Part shown: one piece after another, positions 44,043 to 52,898 of the stretch | How positions within the stretch are numbered: the stretch's first letter is position 1 | Layout of the letters: each line of letters opens with the position of its first letter | Assembly: GCF_014205215.1 (NCBI RefSeq) | Contig: NZ_JACHNC010000001.1 | Span: 501,001-565,000 of the forward strand | DNA: 64,000 nt | DNA from: Actinoplanes lobatus | GTDB taxonomy: Bacteria; Actinomycetota; Actinomycetes; Mycobacteriales; Micromonosporaceae | Direction: 5' to 3' | Made by a program: the position numbers and the translations under genes | Notes under the pieces: generated by a model | Database searches by the model: none | Told to the model about the DNA's origin: nothing | The model's input: only the letters and a program-made list of their open reading frames with translations

Positions 44043-45356
44043 ATGCACCTGCGTCCCTGGGCGGTGTGGGCCGCCGGGCTGGCCGCGTACATCGTCGCCG
44101 TCCTGCACCGCAGCTCGATCGGGGTGGCCGGGCTCGACGCGCAGGAGCGTTTCGGCGTCGGCGCGGGCGCGCTGGCCGTGTTCGCCGTCGTCCAGTTGCT
44201 CGTCTACGCCAGTTTGCAGATCCCGGTCGGGCTCCTGCTGGACCGTTTCGGATCACTGAGGCTGGTGCTGTCCGGTGCGCTCGTGATGGCCGCCGGGCAG
44301 ACCCTGATGGCGTTCACCGACGGGCTGAGCGGCGCGATCACCGCCCGGGTGCTGGTCGGCGCCGGCGACGCGATGACCTTCATCAGCGTGCTGCGCCTGG
44401 TGCCGCACTGGTTCCCGGCCCGGCGGGTGCCGGTCCTCACCCAGCTCACCGGGATCATGGGCCAGATCGGTCAGGTGCTGTCCGCCGTGCCGCTGGCCGC
44501 CGTGCTGGCCGGCGCGGGTTGGACCACCGGCTTCCTGGGCGCCGCCGGCGCCGGCCTGTTCGTGGCGATCGCCGTGCTGATCGCGCTGCGGGACACCCCG
44601 GAGCGGCGGATCAACAGCGGCGGCGCGATGAGCTGGCAGCGGCTCGGCACCGACCTGGGCAGCTCCTGGCGGCACCCGGGCACCCGGCTGGGCCTGTGGG
44701 CGCATTTCACCACCCAGTTCACCGGCACGGTGTTCGCGCTGATGTGGGGCGTGCCGTTCCTGATCGCCGGGGAGGGTCTGAGCCGGGCCACCGCGGGCGT
44801 GCTGCTGACCGTCTTCGTGGTGACCGGCATGGCGGCCGGGCCGATGCTGGGCCTGCTTACCCAGCGGCACCCGCTGCGCCGCTCCCAGCTGGTGCTCGGG
44901 ATCGTGGCCGCCAACATGGGCGCCTGGGCGCTGGTCATCGCGTGGCCGGGGCGGGCGCCGCTGCCGGTGCTGGTCCTGCTCGTGGTGGCGCTGGGCCTGG
45001 GCGGGCCGGGTTCGATGATCGGGTTCGACTTCGCGCGCAGCTTCAACCCGCCGAGCCGGCTGGGCACCGCCACCGGGGTGGTGAACGTGGGCGGCTTCGT
45101 GGCGTCGCTGATCACCATCCAGCTGATCGGGCTGATCCTGGACGCCCGCACCGGCGGCGGTAACGACTATCACATCGACGATTTCAAGGTCGCGATGTCG
45201 GTGCAGTTCCTGGTGGCGGCCGTGGGCGTGGCAGGCATTCTGCGGACCCGCCGGTTGGCCCGGCGCCACGAGGGCATCGTGGTCCCCCCGCTGTGGACGG
45301 TGCTGGCGGAGCGGCGGGGTTTGGCGGCGGACCGGGGGGTTAAGGCGAAGAGCTGA
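44043..45356 (+). CDS. MFS transporter
   Basis: A 437-residue major facilitator protein with about 12 transmembrane helices. ATG 44043 has GGAAGG 6 bp upstream and begins at the first helix (AVWAAGLAAYIVAVLHRSS). The N-half loop QIPVGLLLDRFGSLR has the usual MFS loop 2-3 layout. It lies 75 bp after the S9 peptidase on the same strand and could export or import the product of that cluster; a nitrate/sugar-type assignment is not supported. Confidence 0.85.
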   Translation: MHLRPWAVWAAGLAAYIVAVLHRSSIGVAGLDAQERFGVGAGALAVFAVVQLLVYASLQIPVGLLLDRFGSLRLVLSGALVMAAGQTLMAFTDGLSGAITARVLVGAGDAMTFISVLRLVPHWFPARRVPVLTQLTGIMGQIGQVLSAVPLAAVLAGAGWTTGFLGAAGAGLFVAIAVLIALRDTPERRINSGGAMSWQRLGTDLGSSWRHPGTRLGLWAHFTTQFTGTVFALMWGVPFLIAGEGLSRATAGVLLTVFVVTGMAAGPMLGLLTQRHPLRRSQLVLGIVAANMGAWALVIAWPGRAPLPVLVLLVVALGLGGPGSMIGFDFARSFNPPSRLGTATGVVNVGGFVASLITIQLIGLILDARTGGGNDYHIDDFKVAMSVQFLVAAVGVAGILRTRRLARRHEGIVVPPLWTVLAERRGLAADRGVKAKS

Positions 45357-45388
45357 CCCGGGAGTCCAGCGCAGAGGATCCAAAGGAC

Positions 45389-46063
45389 ATGTCCGAACAG
45401 GCACAGGGCCGTTTCTGGTCCGGCATCGACATTCCGAAGACCGTCGCCGGCACCCTCGCGGCCGTCTCCGCCGCCGTGGCCGGCTCCTTCCTGGGAGTCG
45501 CCGGCACCCTGATCGGAGCCGCGGTGGCGGCCCTGATCAGCTCGATCGGCACAGAGATCTATCACCGGTTCATCGACCGGGGGGCGAGACAGGTGCGGTC
45601 GGCCTTCACGGTCGCACCGGCGGCGGCCGGCACGCCGTCGGTCGAGGCCGCCGAGGAGCCGCCGTCCGGCGAGGAGCGCCGGCGGATCCACTGGAAACGG
45701 GTGGGGCTGGCGGCCGCCGCGTTCTTCGCGCTCGGGATGGGCACGCTGACCACCGCGGAATTGTTCGCGGGGCGGTCGGCGGCGGATGTGACGAACGGGC
45801 GGGACACCGGCACCCCGACCATCCTGTTCCAGAACGTGAGCGAGGACTCCGGCGTGGAGCCGGAGATGGTTACGCCACCGTCGGCGGATCCCGCCGCGCC
45901 CTCCACCGCGAACACGCCGTCGCGCGAGGGCACGACCGAGCCCACGCCGGCCGAGCCGACGGCGACCACGCCGGCGGAGGAGGAGCCGCAGCCGGCTCCC
46001 ACCCAGGTCGACGAAGAGGGGCCGGAACTTTCGGAAACTGGCAGCAACAGGTCGACCGAGTAG
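45389..46063 (+). CDS. Hypothetical two-helix membrane protein with acidic Pro/Thr tail
   Basis: A 224-residue protein of unknown family. A first hydrophobic Ala/Gly-rich stretch (about residues 18-52) contains GSFLGVAGTLIGAAVAALIS. A second helix (about 108-128) follows a basic segment HWKRVGLAA, so the C-terminal 95 residues are probably outside. That tail is rich in Pro, Thr and Glu and looks disordered. Similar layouts occur in actinobacterial proteins of unknown role. Spacing of 32 bp from the MFS gene suggests cotranscription. Confidence 0.65.
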   Translation: MSEQAQGRFWSGIDIPKTVAGTLAAVSAAVAGSFLGVAGTLIGAAVAALISSIGTEIYHRFIDRGARQVRSAFTVAPAAAGTPSVEAAEEPPSGEERRRIHWKRVGLAAAAFFALGMGTLTTAELFAGRSAADVTNGRDTGTPTILFQNVSEDSGVEPEMVTPPSADPAAPSTANTPSREGTTEPTPAEPTATTPAEEEPQPAPTQVDEEGPELSETGSNRSTE

Positions 46064-46128
46064 ACGTCCGAATGGCATGTGAGCTGCTAATTAGCTCTTT
46101 CTTATTACCGTTACGTTACCGATAGTTG

Positions 46129-46157
46129 TTGACACCAAGGGACCGGGGTCGAATACT
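46129..46157 (+). promoter_or_regulatory. Promoter of the CE15 esterase gene
   Basis: TTGACA at 46129-46134 and AATACT at 46152-46157 are 17 bp apart, near-consensus for the vegetative sigma factor. A perfect 10-bp palindrome, GCTAATTAGC, lies upstream at 46086-46095, and TTACCG repeats at 46106-46121 could be activator or repressor sites. The leader to the GTG at 46265 is about 100 nt. Confidence 0.65.
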
Positions 46158-46264
46158 CAGCCCATCGACAAGCGTCACCTCCGTCGATGGCTTCGGCCCC
46201 GGTTCCGGCCGGCATCCCCACGTCCGCGCCGGGGTTCCCGTTCCCCGCCCCAGGAGGAATCCCC

Positions 46265-47833
46265 GTGCGCCCGTCCCCGCCCCCACTGCTCAGGAGAACG
46301 GCCATCGCCCTGTTGGCGGCCCTCGCCACGGCCGTCGGCGTGACCGCGGCGACCGAGTCCCGCGCCGCCGCGGCCGGAGTCGAGGACGAGGGCGTGAGCT
46401 GCCCCGCCCCGGCGCTGCCGGACACCGGCTCGCTGCCCACCGTGACCCGGCTGCCGGACCCGTTCACACGGCTGAACGGCACCCGCATCACCTCGCAGGC
46501 CGACTGGCGCTGCCAGCGCAACGAGATCAAGAAGCTGGCCGAGAAGTTCGTCTACGGCGAGAAACCGGCCAAGCCGTCGAGCGTCACCGGCACCGTCTCG
46601 GCGTCGGCCATCACGGTGAACGTCAGCCACAACGGCCGCAGCGCCTCCTTCTCGGCCGGAGTCGAGCTGCCCAGCGGCACCGGACCGTTCCCCGCGGTGG
46701 TGGTGCTGGGCGGGTTCGGCGCGGACACCGCCACCATCAAGGCCGCCGGCGCCGCGGTGATCAAGTACGACCCGTACGCGGTGGGCAAGGAGGGCACCGG
46801 CCGCGCCGGCAAGCAGGGCGCCTTCTACAGCGTCTACGGCTCGAACAGCACCACCGGCCTGCTGGTGGCCTGGGCGTGGGGCGTCAGCCGGATCATCGAC
46901 GTGCTGGAGCAGTCCGGCGGCTCGATCCTGCGCGGCGACGCCACCGGGGTCACCGGCTGCTCCCGGTTCGGCAAGGGCACGTTCGTGACCGGCGCCTTCG
47001 ACCAGCGGATCGCCCTCACCATGCCGATCGAGTCGGGCACCGGCGGCGTGCCGATCCTGCGCGGCGTCCCCGGCGAGGGCGCCCAGAGCCTGAGCAGCGC
47101 GTACGGCGAGCAGCCGTGGCTCGGCGACGCGTTCGGATCGTTCACCGGCAGTCCCACCCGGCTGCCGGTGGACACCCACGAGACGGTGGCGATGATCGCG
47201 CCACGCGGGCTGTTCATCATGGACAACCCGCACATCGCCAACCTCGGTCCCCGGTCGGCGAGCGTGGCCGCACTGGCCGGGGCGGAGGTCTACAAGGCGC
47301 TCGGGGCGGGTGGGAACATCACCTACTGGTCCGACGTACAGGACGGCAGCCACTGCGCCAACCGGGCCGAGTGGCGTGAGCCGCTCCGGCAGAACATCCA
47401 GAAGTTCCTGCTCAAGACCGGTAGCGCGGCGGGCGTCATGCGGATCTCCAGCCGCGCCGCCGGAAACCTGGCCGAGTGGCGCGACTGGACGACCCCCGAC
47501 CTGAGCGGCGGCACCACTCCGACCTCACCGTCGACCTCGCCATCCACCTCGCCGTCGGCGCCGGGCACCTGCTCGACCAGCTACGTGCAGGGACAGCAGT
47601 GGGCCGACCGCTTCAACCTCACGGTCAACGTCTCGGGCAGCAGCAACTGGGTCGTCACGGTCACCGCCCAGTCCCCGCAGTACTTCCAGAACAGCTGGAA
47701 CGCGGCGACGACCCTGAGCAACAACAACACGGTGCTGACCGCACGGCCGAACGGCAGCGGCAACTCGTTCGGCTTCACCGTGATGCACAACGGCAACTGG
47801 ACCTGGCCGGCGATCTCCTGCCTGATCGCCTGA
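46265..47833 (+). CDS. Secreted CE15 glucuronoyl methylesterase with CBM2
   Basis: A 522-residue exported esterase predicted to cleave ester links between lignin and glucuronoxylan. GTG 46265 is chosen for the AGGAGG at 46252-46257; an earlier in-frame start at 46187 lacks an SD. Signal peptide about 1-35. The CE15 nucleophile is in VTGCSRFGKGT; the active-site His is likely in QDGSHCANRAEW. A Ser/Thr/Pro linker leads to a C-terminal CBM2 (CSTSYVQGQQWADRFNLTV to WTWPAISC) with conserved Trp residues and terminal cysteines for cellulose binding. Single-gene transcription unit. Confidence 0.9.
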   Translation: MRPSPPPLLRRTAIALLAALATAVGVTAATESRAAAAGVEDEGVSCPAPALPDTGSLPTVTRLPDPFTRLNGTRITSQADWRCQRNEIKKLAEKFVYGEKPAKPSSVTGTVSASAITVNVSHNGRSASFSAGVELPSGTGPFPAVVVLGGFGADTATIKAAGAAVIKYDPYAVGKEGTGRAGKQGAFYSVYGSNSTTGLLVAWAWGVSRIIDVLEQSGGSILRGDATGVTGCSRFGKGTFVTGAFDQRIALTMPIESGTGGVPILRGVPGEGAQSLSSAYGEQPWLGDAFGSFTGSPTRLPVDTHETVAMIAPRGLFIMDNPHIANLGPRSASVAALAGAEVYKALGAGGNITYWSDVQDGSHCANRAEWREPLRQNIQKFLLKTGSAAGVMRISSRAAGNLAEWRDWTTPDLSGGTTPTSPSTSPSTSPSAPGTCSTSYVQGQQWADRFNLTVNVSGSSNWVVTVTAQSPQYFQNSWNAATTLSNNNTVLTARPNGSGNSFGFTVMHNGNWTWPAISCLIA

Positions 47834-47839
47834 GGGGTG

Positions 47840-47874
47840 CCGGGGGCGGCCGTCGACGGGGTGGCCGCCCCCGG
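47840..47874. terminator. Bidirectional terminator hairpin
   Basis: A perfect 12-bp stem (CCGGGGGCGGCC / GGCCGCCCCCGG) with an 11-nt loop lies between convergent stop codons of the CE15 and histidine kinase genes. Confidence 0.8.
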
Positions 47875-47879
47875 GTGCC

Positions 47880-49346
47880 TCAGCTCGACGCGGGTTCGGC
47901 GAACGGCAGCCGGACCAGGAACCTCGTGTCACCCGGCCGCGACTCCACCGAGATGTCGCCGCCGTGCCCGTTGACCACGATCCGGTAGGAGATGTCCAGG
48001 CCCAGCCCGGTGCCCTCGCCGACCGGCTTGGTGGTGAAGAACGGCTCGAAGACCCGCTTACGGATCTCCGGCGGCACCCCCGGGCCGGTGTCCCCGACCG
48101 ACACCACGAGCCGGTCGTCCTCCCGGAACGTCCGGATCGTCAACGTGCCCACCCCGGACATGGCCTGGACCGCGTTGTCGATCAGGTTGGTCCACACCTG
48201 GTTCAGCTCGGCCGGGTGGGCCGGGATCTGCGGCAGCTCCCGGTCGTACTCCTTCACCACCCGAACCTCGTCGCCGATCTTGTGGGCCAGCATGACCAGC
48301 GTGCTCTCCAGGCCGACGTGCACGTCGATCCACTGGTGTGCGGCCCGGTCCAGGTGCGAGTACTGCTTCGCCGAGTGCACCAGCGACGACACCCGGCCGG
48401 TGGCGTCCTCGATGTCGCTCATCAGCTGCTCGGTCTCCAGCGCGTACCCGATCCAGTGGATCGCCTGGTCGAGCAGCTCCGGCGAGGCGAGCCGGGACTC
48501 CAGCTCGGTGAGGCACGCGGTGTCGATGCCGCCCTGGGCGAAGACCGGGGCCACATCCCAGCCGCCGGTGATGTTCCGCTCGTCCATCCACTCGCCGAGC
48601 GCGTCCTCCAGGTCGGCGGTCTGCATCGCGGTCAGCGTGGGTGACTTGGCGGCCCGCTCGATCACCTCCTCCTGCAACTCCAGGAGTGCGGTGAGCCGGT
48701 CCGGGGCCACCTTGCCGGCCGCCAGCTTGCCGAGTTTCATCCGCATGGCGGCGACCCGCTGGCGCAGCGCGCTGGTGGCCCGGGCGGCGGCGGCCGCCGG
48801 ATTGTTCAGCTCGTGCATGAGACCGGCCGAGAGCGCGCCGAGGGCGGCCAGCCGCTGCCGCTCCCCGATCGCGGCCTGCGAGCTGCGCATCCCCAGCGCC
48901 AGGCCTTCGAGCAGGTGGATCGCCATCGGGAACCACTCCCGCATGAGCCACCCGAAGTCGGCCGACGACACCATGAAGAACTCGCTGTCGGAGAGCGCCC
49001 GCATCGACGCCATGTAGCTGCGGGGCACACCGTCGTCACGAAGGTACGCCTGGGTGGCGCCCATGTAGACGCCGCGCTGCTCGGTCCGGATCGTGGTGAC
49101 CTCGTCCTCACCGACCCGCCGGGTCAGCGCGATCGTGCCGCTGAGCAGCACGAAGAACGCCTCGGCCGGGTCGCCCTCACGAATCACCAGGCCACCCGCC
49201 GGGACCCGCATGGTGCAACCGTGCGTGGCCAGCCAGCCGAGCTGCTCATCGGTCAGCTTCTCGAACAGGAACAGTGTCCTCAGGTCGGCCGGGGTGAGAA
49301 CCCCCGGTTCGCAGGGCTCGAGCCGGATCTCCTCGACGTCGGACAT
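47880..49346 (-). CDS. Soluble histidine kinase with N-terminal cyclic-nucleotide-binding domain
   Basis: A 488-residue sensor kinase without membrane helices. Residues about 20-140 form a cNMP/CAP-like sensor (VPAGGLVIREGDPAEAFFVLL). The dimerisation helix carries the phospho-acceptor His in LMHELNNPAAAAAR. The ATPase domain has WTNLIDNAVQAM, VGDTGPGVP and GEGTGLGLDIS. ATG 49346 is right after the stop of the upstream response regulator-TrxR gene, with GGAGG in that gene's last codons, so both are coupled. It probably phosphorylates its partner's receiver domain in response to a nucleotide or a redox ligand. Confidence 0.9.
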   Translation of the reverse strand: MSDVEEIRLEPCEPGVLTPADLRTLFLFEKLTDEQLGWLATHGCTMRVPAGGLVIREGDPAEAFFVLLSGTIALTRRVGEDEVTTIRTEQRGVYMGATQAYLRDDGVPRSYMASMRALSDSEFFMVSSADFGWLMREWFPMAIHLLEGLALGMRSSQAAIGERQRLAALGALSAGLMHELNNPAAAAARATSALRQRVAAMRMKLGKLAAGKVAPDRLTALLELQEEVIERAAKSPTLTAMQTADLEDALGEWMDERNITGGWDVAPVFAQGGIDTACLTELESRLASPELLDQAIHWIGYALETEQLMSDIEDATGRVSSLVHSAKQYSHLDRAAHQWIDVHVGLESTLVMLAHKIGDEVRVVKEYDRELPQIPAHPAELNQVWTNLIDNAVQAMSGVGTLTIRTFREDDRLVVSVGDTGPGVPPEIRKRVFEPFFTTKPVGEGTGLGLDISYRIVVNGHGGDISVESRPGDTRFLVRLPFAEPASS

Positions 49347-49348
49347 GA

Positions 49349-51004
49349 CTACGCCTCCAGGTAGCGGTGGACCAGCGCGACCGCCATCGCTCCCTCGCCG
49401 ACCGCCGAGGCCACCCGTTTCACCGAACCGACCCGGACGTCGCCGGCCGCGAAGATGCCGGGGACACTGCTCTCCAGATAGAACGGATCCCGGTCGCGAT
49501 CCCATCCCCGCGGGCGCTCCCCGCCGACGAGCAGATCCGGCCCGGTACGGATGAAGCCCCGGTCGTCGCGCAGCACCGTGTCGCCGAGCCAGTCGGTCCG
49601 GGGTTCCGCGCCGATGAACACGAACAGGTATCCGCACTCGACGGTCGCCTTCGTACCGTTCTTGCTGTCGCAGACGGTGATCGCCTGGAGGTGGCCGGCG
49701 CCCTGCGCCCCGATCACCTCGCAGCGGGTGCGCACCTCGATGTTCTCCACCTGGGCGAGCTGCTGGATCAGGTAGTACGACATGGACGCCTCGAGCGAGT
49801 CGCCGCGCACCAGGAGGGTTACGCGGCGCGCGTACCTCGAGAAGAACAACGCGGCCTGACCGGCCGAATTGGCGCCGCCGACGATGTAGACGTCGGTGCC
49901 GGCGCAAGCCGGCCCCTCGGTGGCCGCCGACCCGTAGAACACGCCCGAACCGGTCAGATCGGCGACCCCGTCGGCCAGCAGCGGACGGTACGAGACCCCG
50001 GTGGCGAGCAGCACGGCGTGCGCGGAGACCTCCCCGCCGTCGGCGAACGTGAGGGTCCGCGCGGACCCGTCCGCCCGGAGCGCCACCACCTCCCGGGTGG
50101 TCAGCGTCTCGGCCGCGAACTTGTCGGCCTGGCGGCGCGCCCGGTCGGTGAGCTGGGCGCCGGAGATCCCGTCCGGGAAGCCGAGGTAGTTCTCGATCCG
50201 GGAGCTCTGCCCTGCCTGGCCGCCGACCGCCTGCCGCTCGATCAGAAGCGTCTTGAGGCCCTCGGAGCCGCCGTACACCGCGGCGCCGAGCCCGGCCGGC
50301 CCGCCACCCACGATGATCAGGTCGTAGAAGTCGCGGCCCGGGTCGGTGGACAGGCCGGCCGCCCGGGCCACCTCCTGCACGGTCGGCCGGGACAGGGCCC
50401 GCCCGTCCGCGGTCACCACCAGCGGCACCGCCTCCGGCCCGGCCTCCGCGGCCTCCAGCAGGCGGCGGCCCTCCGGCTCGTCGGCGCCGAAATACCGGTA
50501 CGGCACCAGGTTGCGCGCCAGGAAGTCACGGATCTGGAAGGACGGCTCACTCCACCGGTGCCCGACCACCCGGATGTCCGGCAGCTCCCGGTCAGCGGTG
50601 GCCTGCCAGGCGTCGAGCAGCGAGTCCAGCACCGGGTAGAGCTTCTCCTCCGGCGGGTCCCACGGCTTGAGCAGGTAGTGGTCGACGTCCACCACGTTGA
50701 TCGCCTGGATCGCGGCGTCGGTGTCCGCGTACGCCGTGAGCAGTGCCCGCCGGGCCAACGGGAAGAGGTCCATCGCCTCCTCGAGGAACTCGATGCCGTT
50801 CATCTGCGGCATCCGGTAGTCGGCCAGCACCACCGCCACCCGGCCGCCGCGCAGCTTCAGCTCACGCAGCACCTCGAGCGCCTCGGCGCCGGACGACGCG
50901 CGAACGATCCGGTACCGGTCGCCGTAGCGGCGGCGCAGGTCGCGCGCGATGGCGCGGGACACCGACGGGTCGTCGTCGACCGTGAGGATCGCGGCTTGGC
51001 CCAT
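49349..51004 (-). CDS. Response regulator fused to thioredoxin-reductase-like flavoprotein
   Basis: A 551-residue fusion. Residues 1-125 are a receiver domain (acidic pocket VDDDPS, phospho-Asp in VVLADYRMPQMNG, Lys in LLKPWD). A thioredoxin-fold-like linker (about 140-215) precedes a TrxR-type FAD/NAD domain (IIVGGGPAGLGAAVYG, IVGGANSAGQAALFFS, GIFAAGDVR). The redox CATC of genuine thioredoxin reductases is replaced by SAAT, so it cannot be a classical TrxR. Coupled to the histidine kinase downstream. A phosphorylation-controlled flavin redox switch is inferred. The architecture recurs in actinobacteria. Confidence 0.9.
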   Translation of the reverse strand: MGQAAILTVDDDPSVSRAIARDLRRRYGDRYRIVRASSGAEALEVLRELKLRGGRVAVVLADYRMPQMNGIEFLEEAMDLFPLARRALLTAYADTDAAIQAINVVDVDHYLLKPWDPPEEKLYPVLDSLLDAWQATADRELPDIRVVGHRWSEPSFQIRDFLARNLVPYRYFGADEPEGRRLLEAAEAGPEAVPLVVTADGRALSRPTVQEVARAAGLSTDPGRDFYDLIIVGGGPAGLGAAVYGGSEGLKTLLIERQAVGGQAGQSSRIENYLGFPDGISGAQLTDRARRQADKFAAETLTTREVVALRADGSARTLTFADGGEVSAHAVLLATGVSYRPLLADGVADLTGSGVFYGSAATEGPACAGTDVYIVGGANSAGQAALFFSRYARRVTLLVRGDSLEASMSYYLIQQLAQVENIEVRTRCEVIGAQGAGHLQAITVCDSKNGTKATVECGYLFVFIGAEPRTDWLGDTVLRDDRGFIRTGPDLLVGGERPRGWDRDRDPFYLESSVPGIFAAGDVRVGSVKRVASAVGEGAMAVALVHRYLEA

Positions 51005-51076
51005 GTGTGGTCCTCAGCTCTCGTGTTCAGCGGCTCCCCCAACAGCCTTCCATGCCCGGCGGCCCTCAGGTGACCG

Positions 51077-51586
51077 TCAGCCGGCGGCAACCCGCGTGGT
51101 GAAGGCGGTCAGGTTGGCCATCGCCCGGTCGATCCGCTCGCTCAGCGTGAGCGTCTCCTCCCGGCGGACCAGCCGCATCCTCGGCTGCCGCTTGCCCCGC
51201 AGATAGAGCGAGCAGGCCAGATCCGAGCAGAGGTACTCCCCCACGCTGTTGCCGTTGCGCCCCGCCGCCCCGGCCAGCGGCGCCACGAACAGCGACACCC
51301 CCGACGCGGCGTGATCGGTCAGACAGACCCGGCACATGCTCGACCGCGTCGCACTGGCCCGCATCGCCTCCGGCCGGCGCAGCACGATCCCGGTCGGCCC
51401 GTCCTCCCCCGGCACCACGAGCAGCGCACGCATCGGCGCCCCCGGATCGGTCCAGCCGAGAAAGTCCAGGTCGTTCCAGGGGATGCTGTCGTCCGACAAC
51501 CCCGGCGGCATCTTGATCCGGCTCGCCTCGCCCTTGCTGCAATTCACGAAGGAGCTGCGAATCTCCCTCTCACCGAGTGCCAACAT
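51077..51586 (-). CDS. FBP (EF-G-binding treble-clef zinc) domain protein
   Basis: A 169-residue protein of the FusB/FBP-like group. The C-terminal half has a four-Cys zinc site: SSMCRVCLTDH and YLCSDLACSLYLRG, and the usual basic end KRQPRMRLVRREET. FusB-type proteins bind elongation factor G and free stalled ribosomes; whether this one does is inferred from the fold. The start ATG 51586 opens MLALGEREIRSSFVNCSKGE, typical of the family N-terminus. It stands alone upstream of the response regulator gene on the same strand. Confidence 0.8.
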   Translation of the reverse strand: MLALGEREIRSSFVNCSKGEASRIKMPPGLSDDSIPWNDLDFLGWTDPGAPMRALLVVPGEDGPTGIVLRRPEAMRASATRSSMCRVCLTDHAASGVSLFVAPLAGAAGRNGNSVGEYLCSDLACSLYLRGKRQPRMRLVRREETLTLSERIDRAMANLTAFTTRVAAG

Positions 51587-51624
51587 GCCCGCGAAGCTAA
51601 CCCAACACCATGCTTCGCCTCACC

Positions 51625-51784
51625 CCATTTCCGGTACGGGACGCGCCGCCCCCGCCGAATCCCGGCCGTCCCGCCCGCTCCACGCGAGGAGCTGCGTGGT
51701 CCAGCCCGTGCCGCGCCCGCCGGGCTGAGATCGGTGGCCGGGCCGGCCGTTCGGCGGGGGCGGCGTAGCCCGTACCGGAAATGG
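51625..51784. repeat. 160-bp inverted-repeat element between FBP and methyltransferase genes
   Basis: Two 35-bp arms at 51625-51659 and 51750-51784 are inverted copies with 32 of 35 matches (CCATTTCCGGTACGGG and its complement at the outer ends). The interior is very GC-rich and could extend the pairing. It is unrelated to the GATCTTG palindrome family. It may be a BIME/MITE-like element or a very strong transcription barrier between two minus-strand genes. Confidence 0.75.
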
Positions 51785-51793
51785 AATGCCTGG

Positions 51794-52783
51794 TCAGAGG
51801 CGGTCGGCCAGGGCCAGGAAGCGGTCCGGGACGTCCTCGTAGCTGCGCAGGCGCCAGCCGGAACCGGCGAGCAGGGGGCCGAGGCACTCCTCGCTCATGG
51901 GTTCGCCGGGGCGCAGCGTGCGGCCGTGGCGGGCGGCCAGCTGGGCGCGGCCGGTGGGGTGGAAGATCGCCAGGACGCCGCCGGGGCGGGTGATGCGGGC
52001 CAGCTCGGCAAGGCCGGCCAGCGGGTCCGGGAGGTGGTGGACCAGGCCGGCCGCGAAGATCACGTCGGTGGAGGCCTCGGCGACCGGTAGGCGGCGGGCG
52101 TCGGCCAGGACGAGCGTGGCGTCGTCGTCGCGGCCGGCTTTGCGGGCCGCCTCCAGCATGCCGGGGGTGAAGTCGAGGCCCAGCACCCGGCCGGTGGGGC
52201 CGGCGGCCGCGGACAGTGCCGGCAACGCCCGGCCGGTGCCGCAGCCGATGTCCAGCACGACGTGGCCGGGGCGGACGCCGGCCCGGCGGACGGCCTCGGC
52301 ATAGCGGGGCATGTCGTCGCCGAACTTGGCGTCCCAGCCGGCGGCGCGGGCGGCGAAGAACGCCTGGCTCTCCGACAGGTACCACCGGTCGGGGTCGGCC
52401 AGGTCCGGGTGCAGGTGGCGGATCACCGGCCACTCCGGGTCGCGGTGGTCGATCACCACCTGGGCACGGCGCTCGCCGTCGCCCTCGGCGAACCGGTGGC
52501 GCGGGCCGCCGCGGAGGAAGACCAGGACCTGGTCGGTGGCGGGTTCGAGGACGTTGAGCGCGGAGTCGAACATGCCGCCGCCGGGGCCGGTCAGGCCGAG
52601 GACGGCGTCGATGTTCCAGGCGCGGGCGGTGGACGGGAAGGCGGCGGCCAGGCGGGCGGCGAACGCGGCCGCGGCGCCGGGATCGCCGCCGTCGACGATC
52701 ACGGTGAGCGGGGCACGCGGCGCCAGCACCTCGGCGAGCAGGGCGGTGACTTCGGCGATGCGTTCCGGCACGCTCCTCAGCAT
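51794..52783 (-). CDS. SAM methyltransferase with degenerate nucleoside-kinase-like N-domain
   Basis: A 329-residue protein. Residues about 1-140 look like a uridine-kinase-type domain (APLTVIVDGGDPGAAAAFAA) but the P-loop GKS is absent, so ATP binding is doubtful. Residues about 145-325 are a class I methyltransferase with motif I VLDIGCGTGRALPAL, VLGLDFTPGML, FAAGLVHHLPDP and RPGGVLAIFHP. The N-domain may now bind substrate. The stop lies 10 bp from a 160-bp inverted repeat. The substrate is unknown. Confidence 0.8.
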   Translation of the reverse strand: MLRSVPERIAEVTALLAEVLAPRAPLTVIVDGGDPGAAAAFAARLAAAFPSTARAWNIDAVLGLTGPGGGMFDSALNVLEPATDQVLVFLRGGPRHRFAEGDGERRAQVVIDHRDPEWPVIRHLHPDLADPDRWYLSESQAFFAARAAGWDAKFGDDMPRYAEAVRRAGVRPGHVVLDIGCGTGRALPALSAAAGPTGRVLGLDFTPGMLEAARKAGRDDDATLVLADARRLPVAEASTDVIFAAGLVHHLPDPLAGLAELARITRPGGVLAIFHPTGRAQLAARHGRTLRPGEPMSEECLGPLLAGSGWRLRSYEDVPDRFLALADRL

Positions 52784-52898
52784 GCCGGTGCGGGTGTGAC
52801 GTATGCAACGTCAGAACGGCTGCACTCTTTGTGCCAATTTGTCACCGCACACCACCGGCGTACGGAACCTACCCGTCGATCGGGTGGTCGAACACCGT

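Noticed and set aside
49349..51004. Plain thioredoxin reductase (trxB)
   Set aside because: The CxxC redox motif is replaced by SAAT and a receiver domain is fused at the N-terminus, so the name would mislead.
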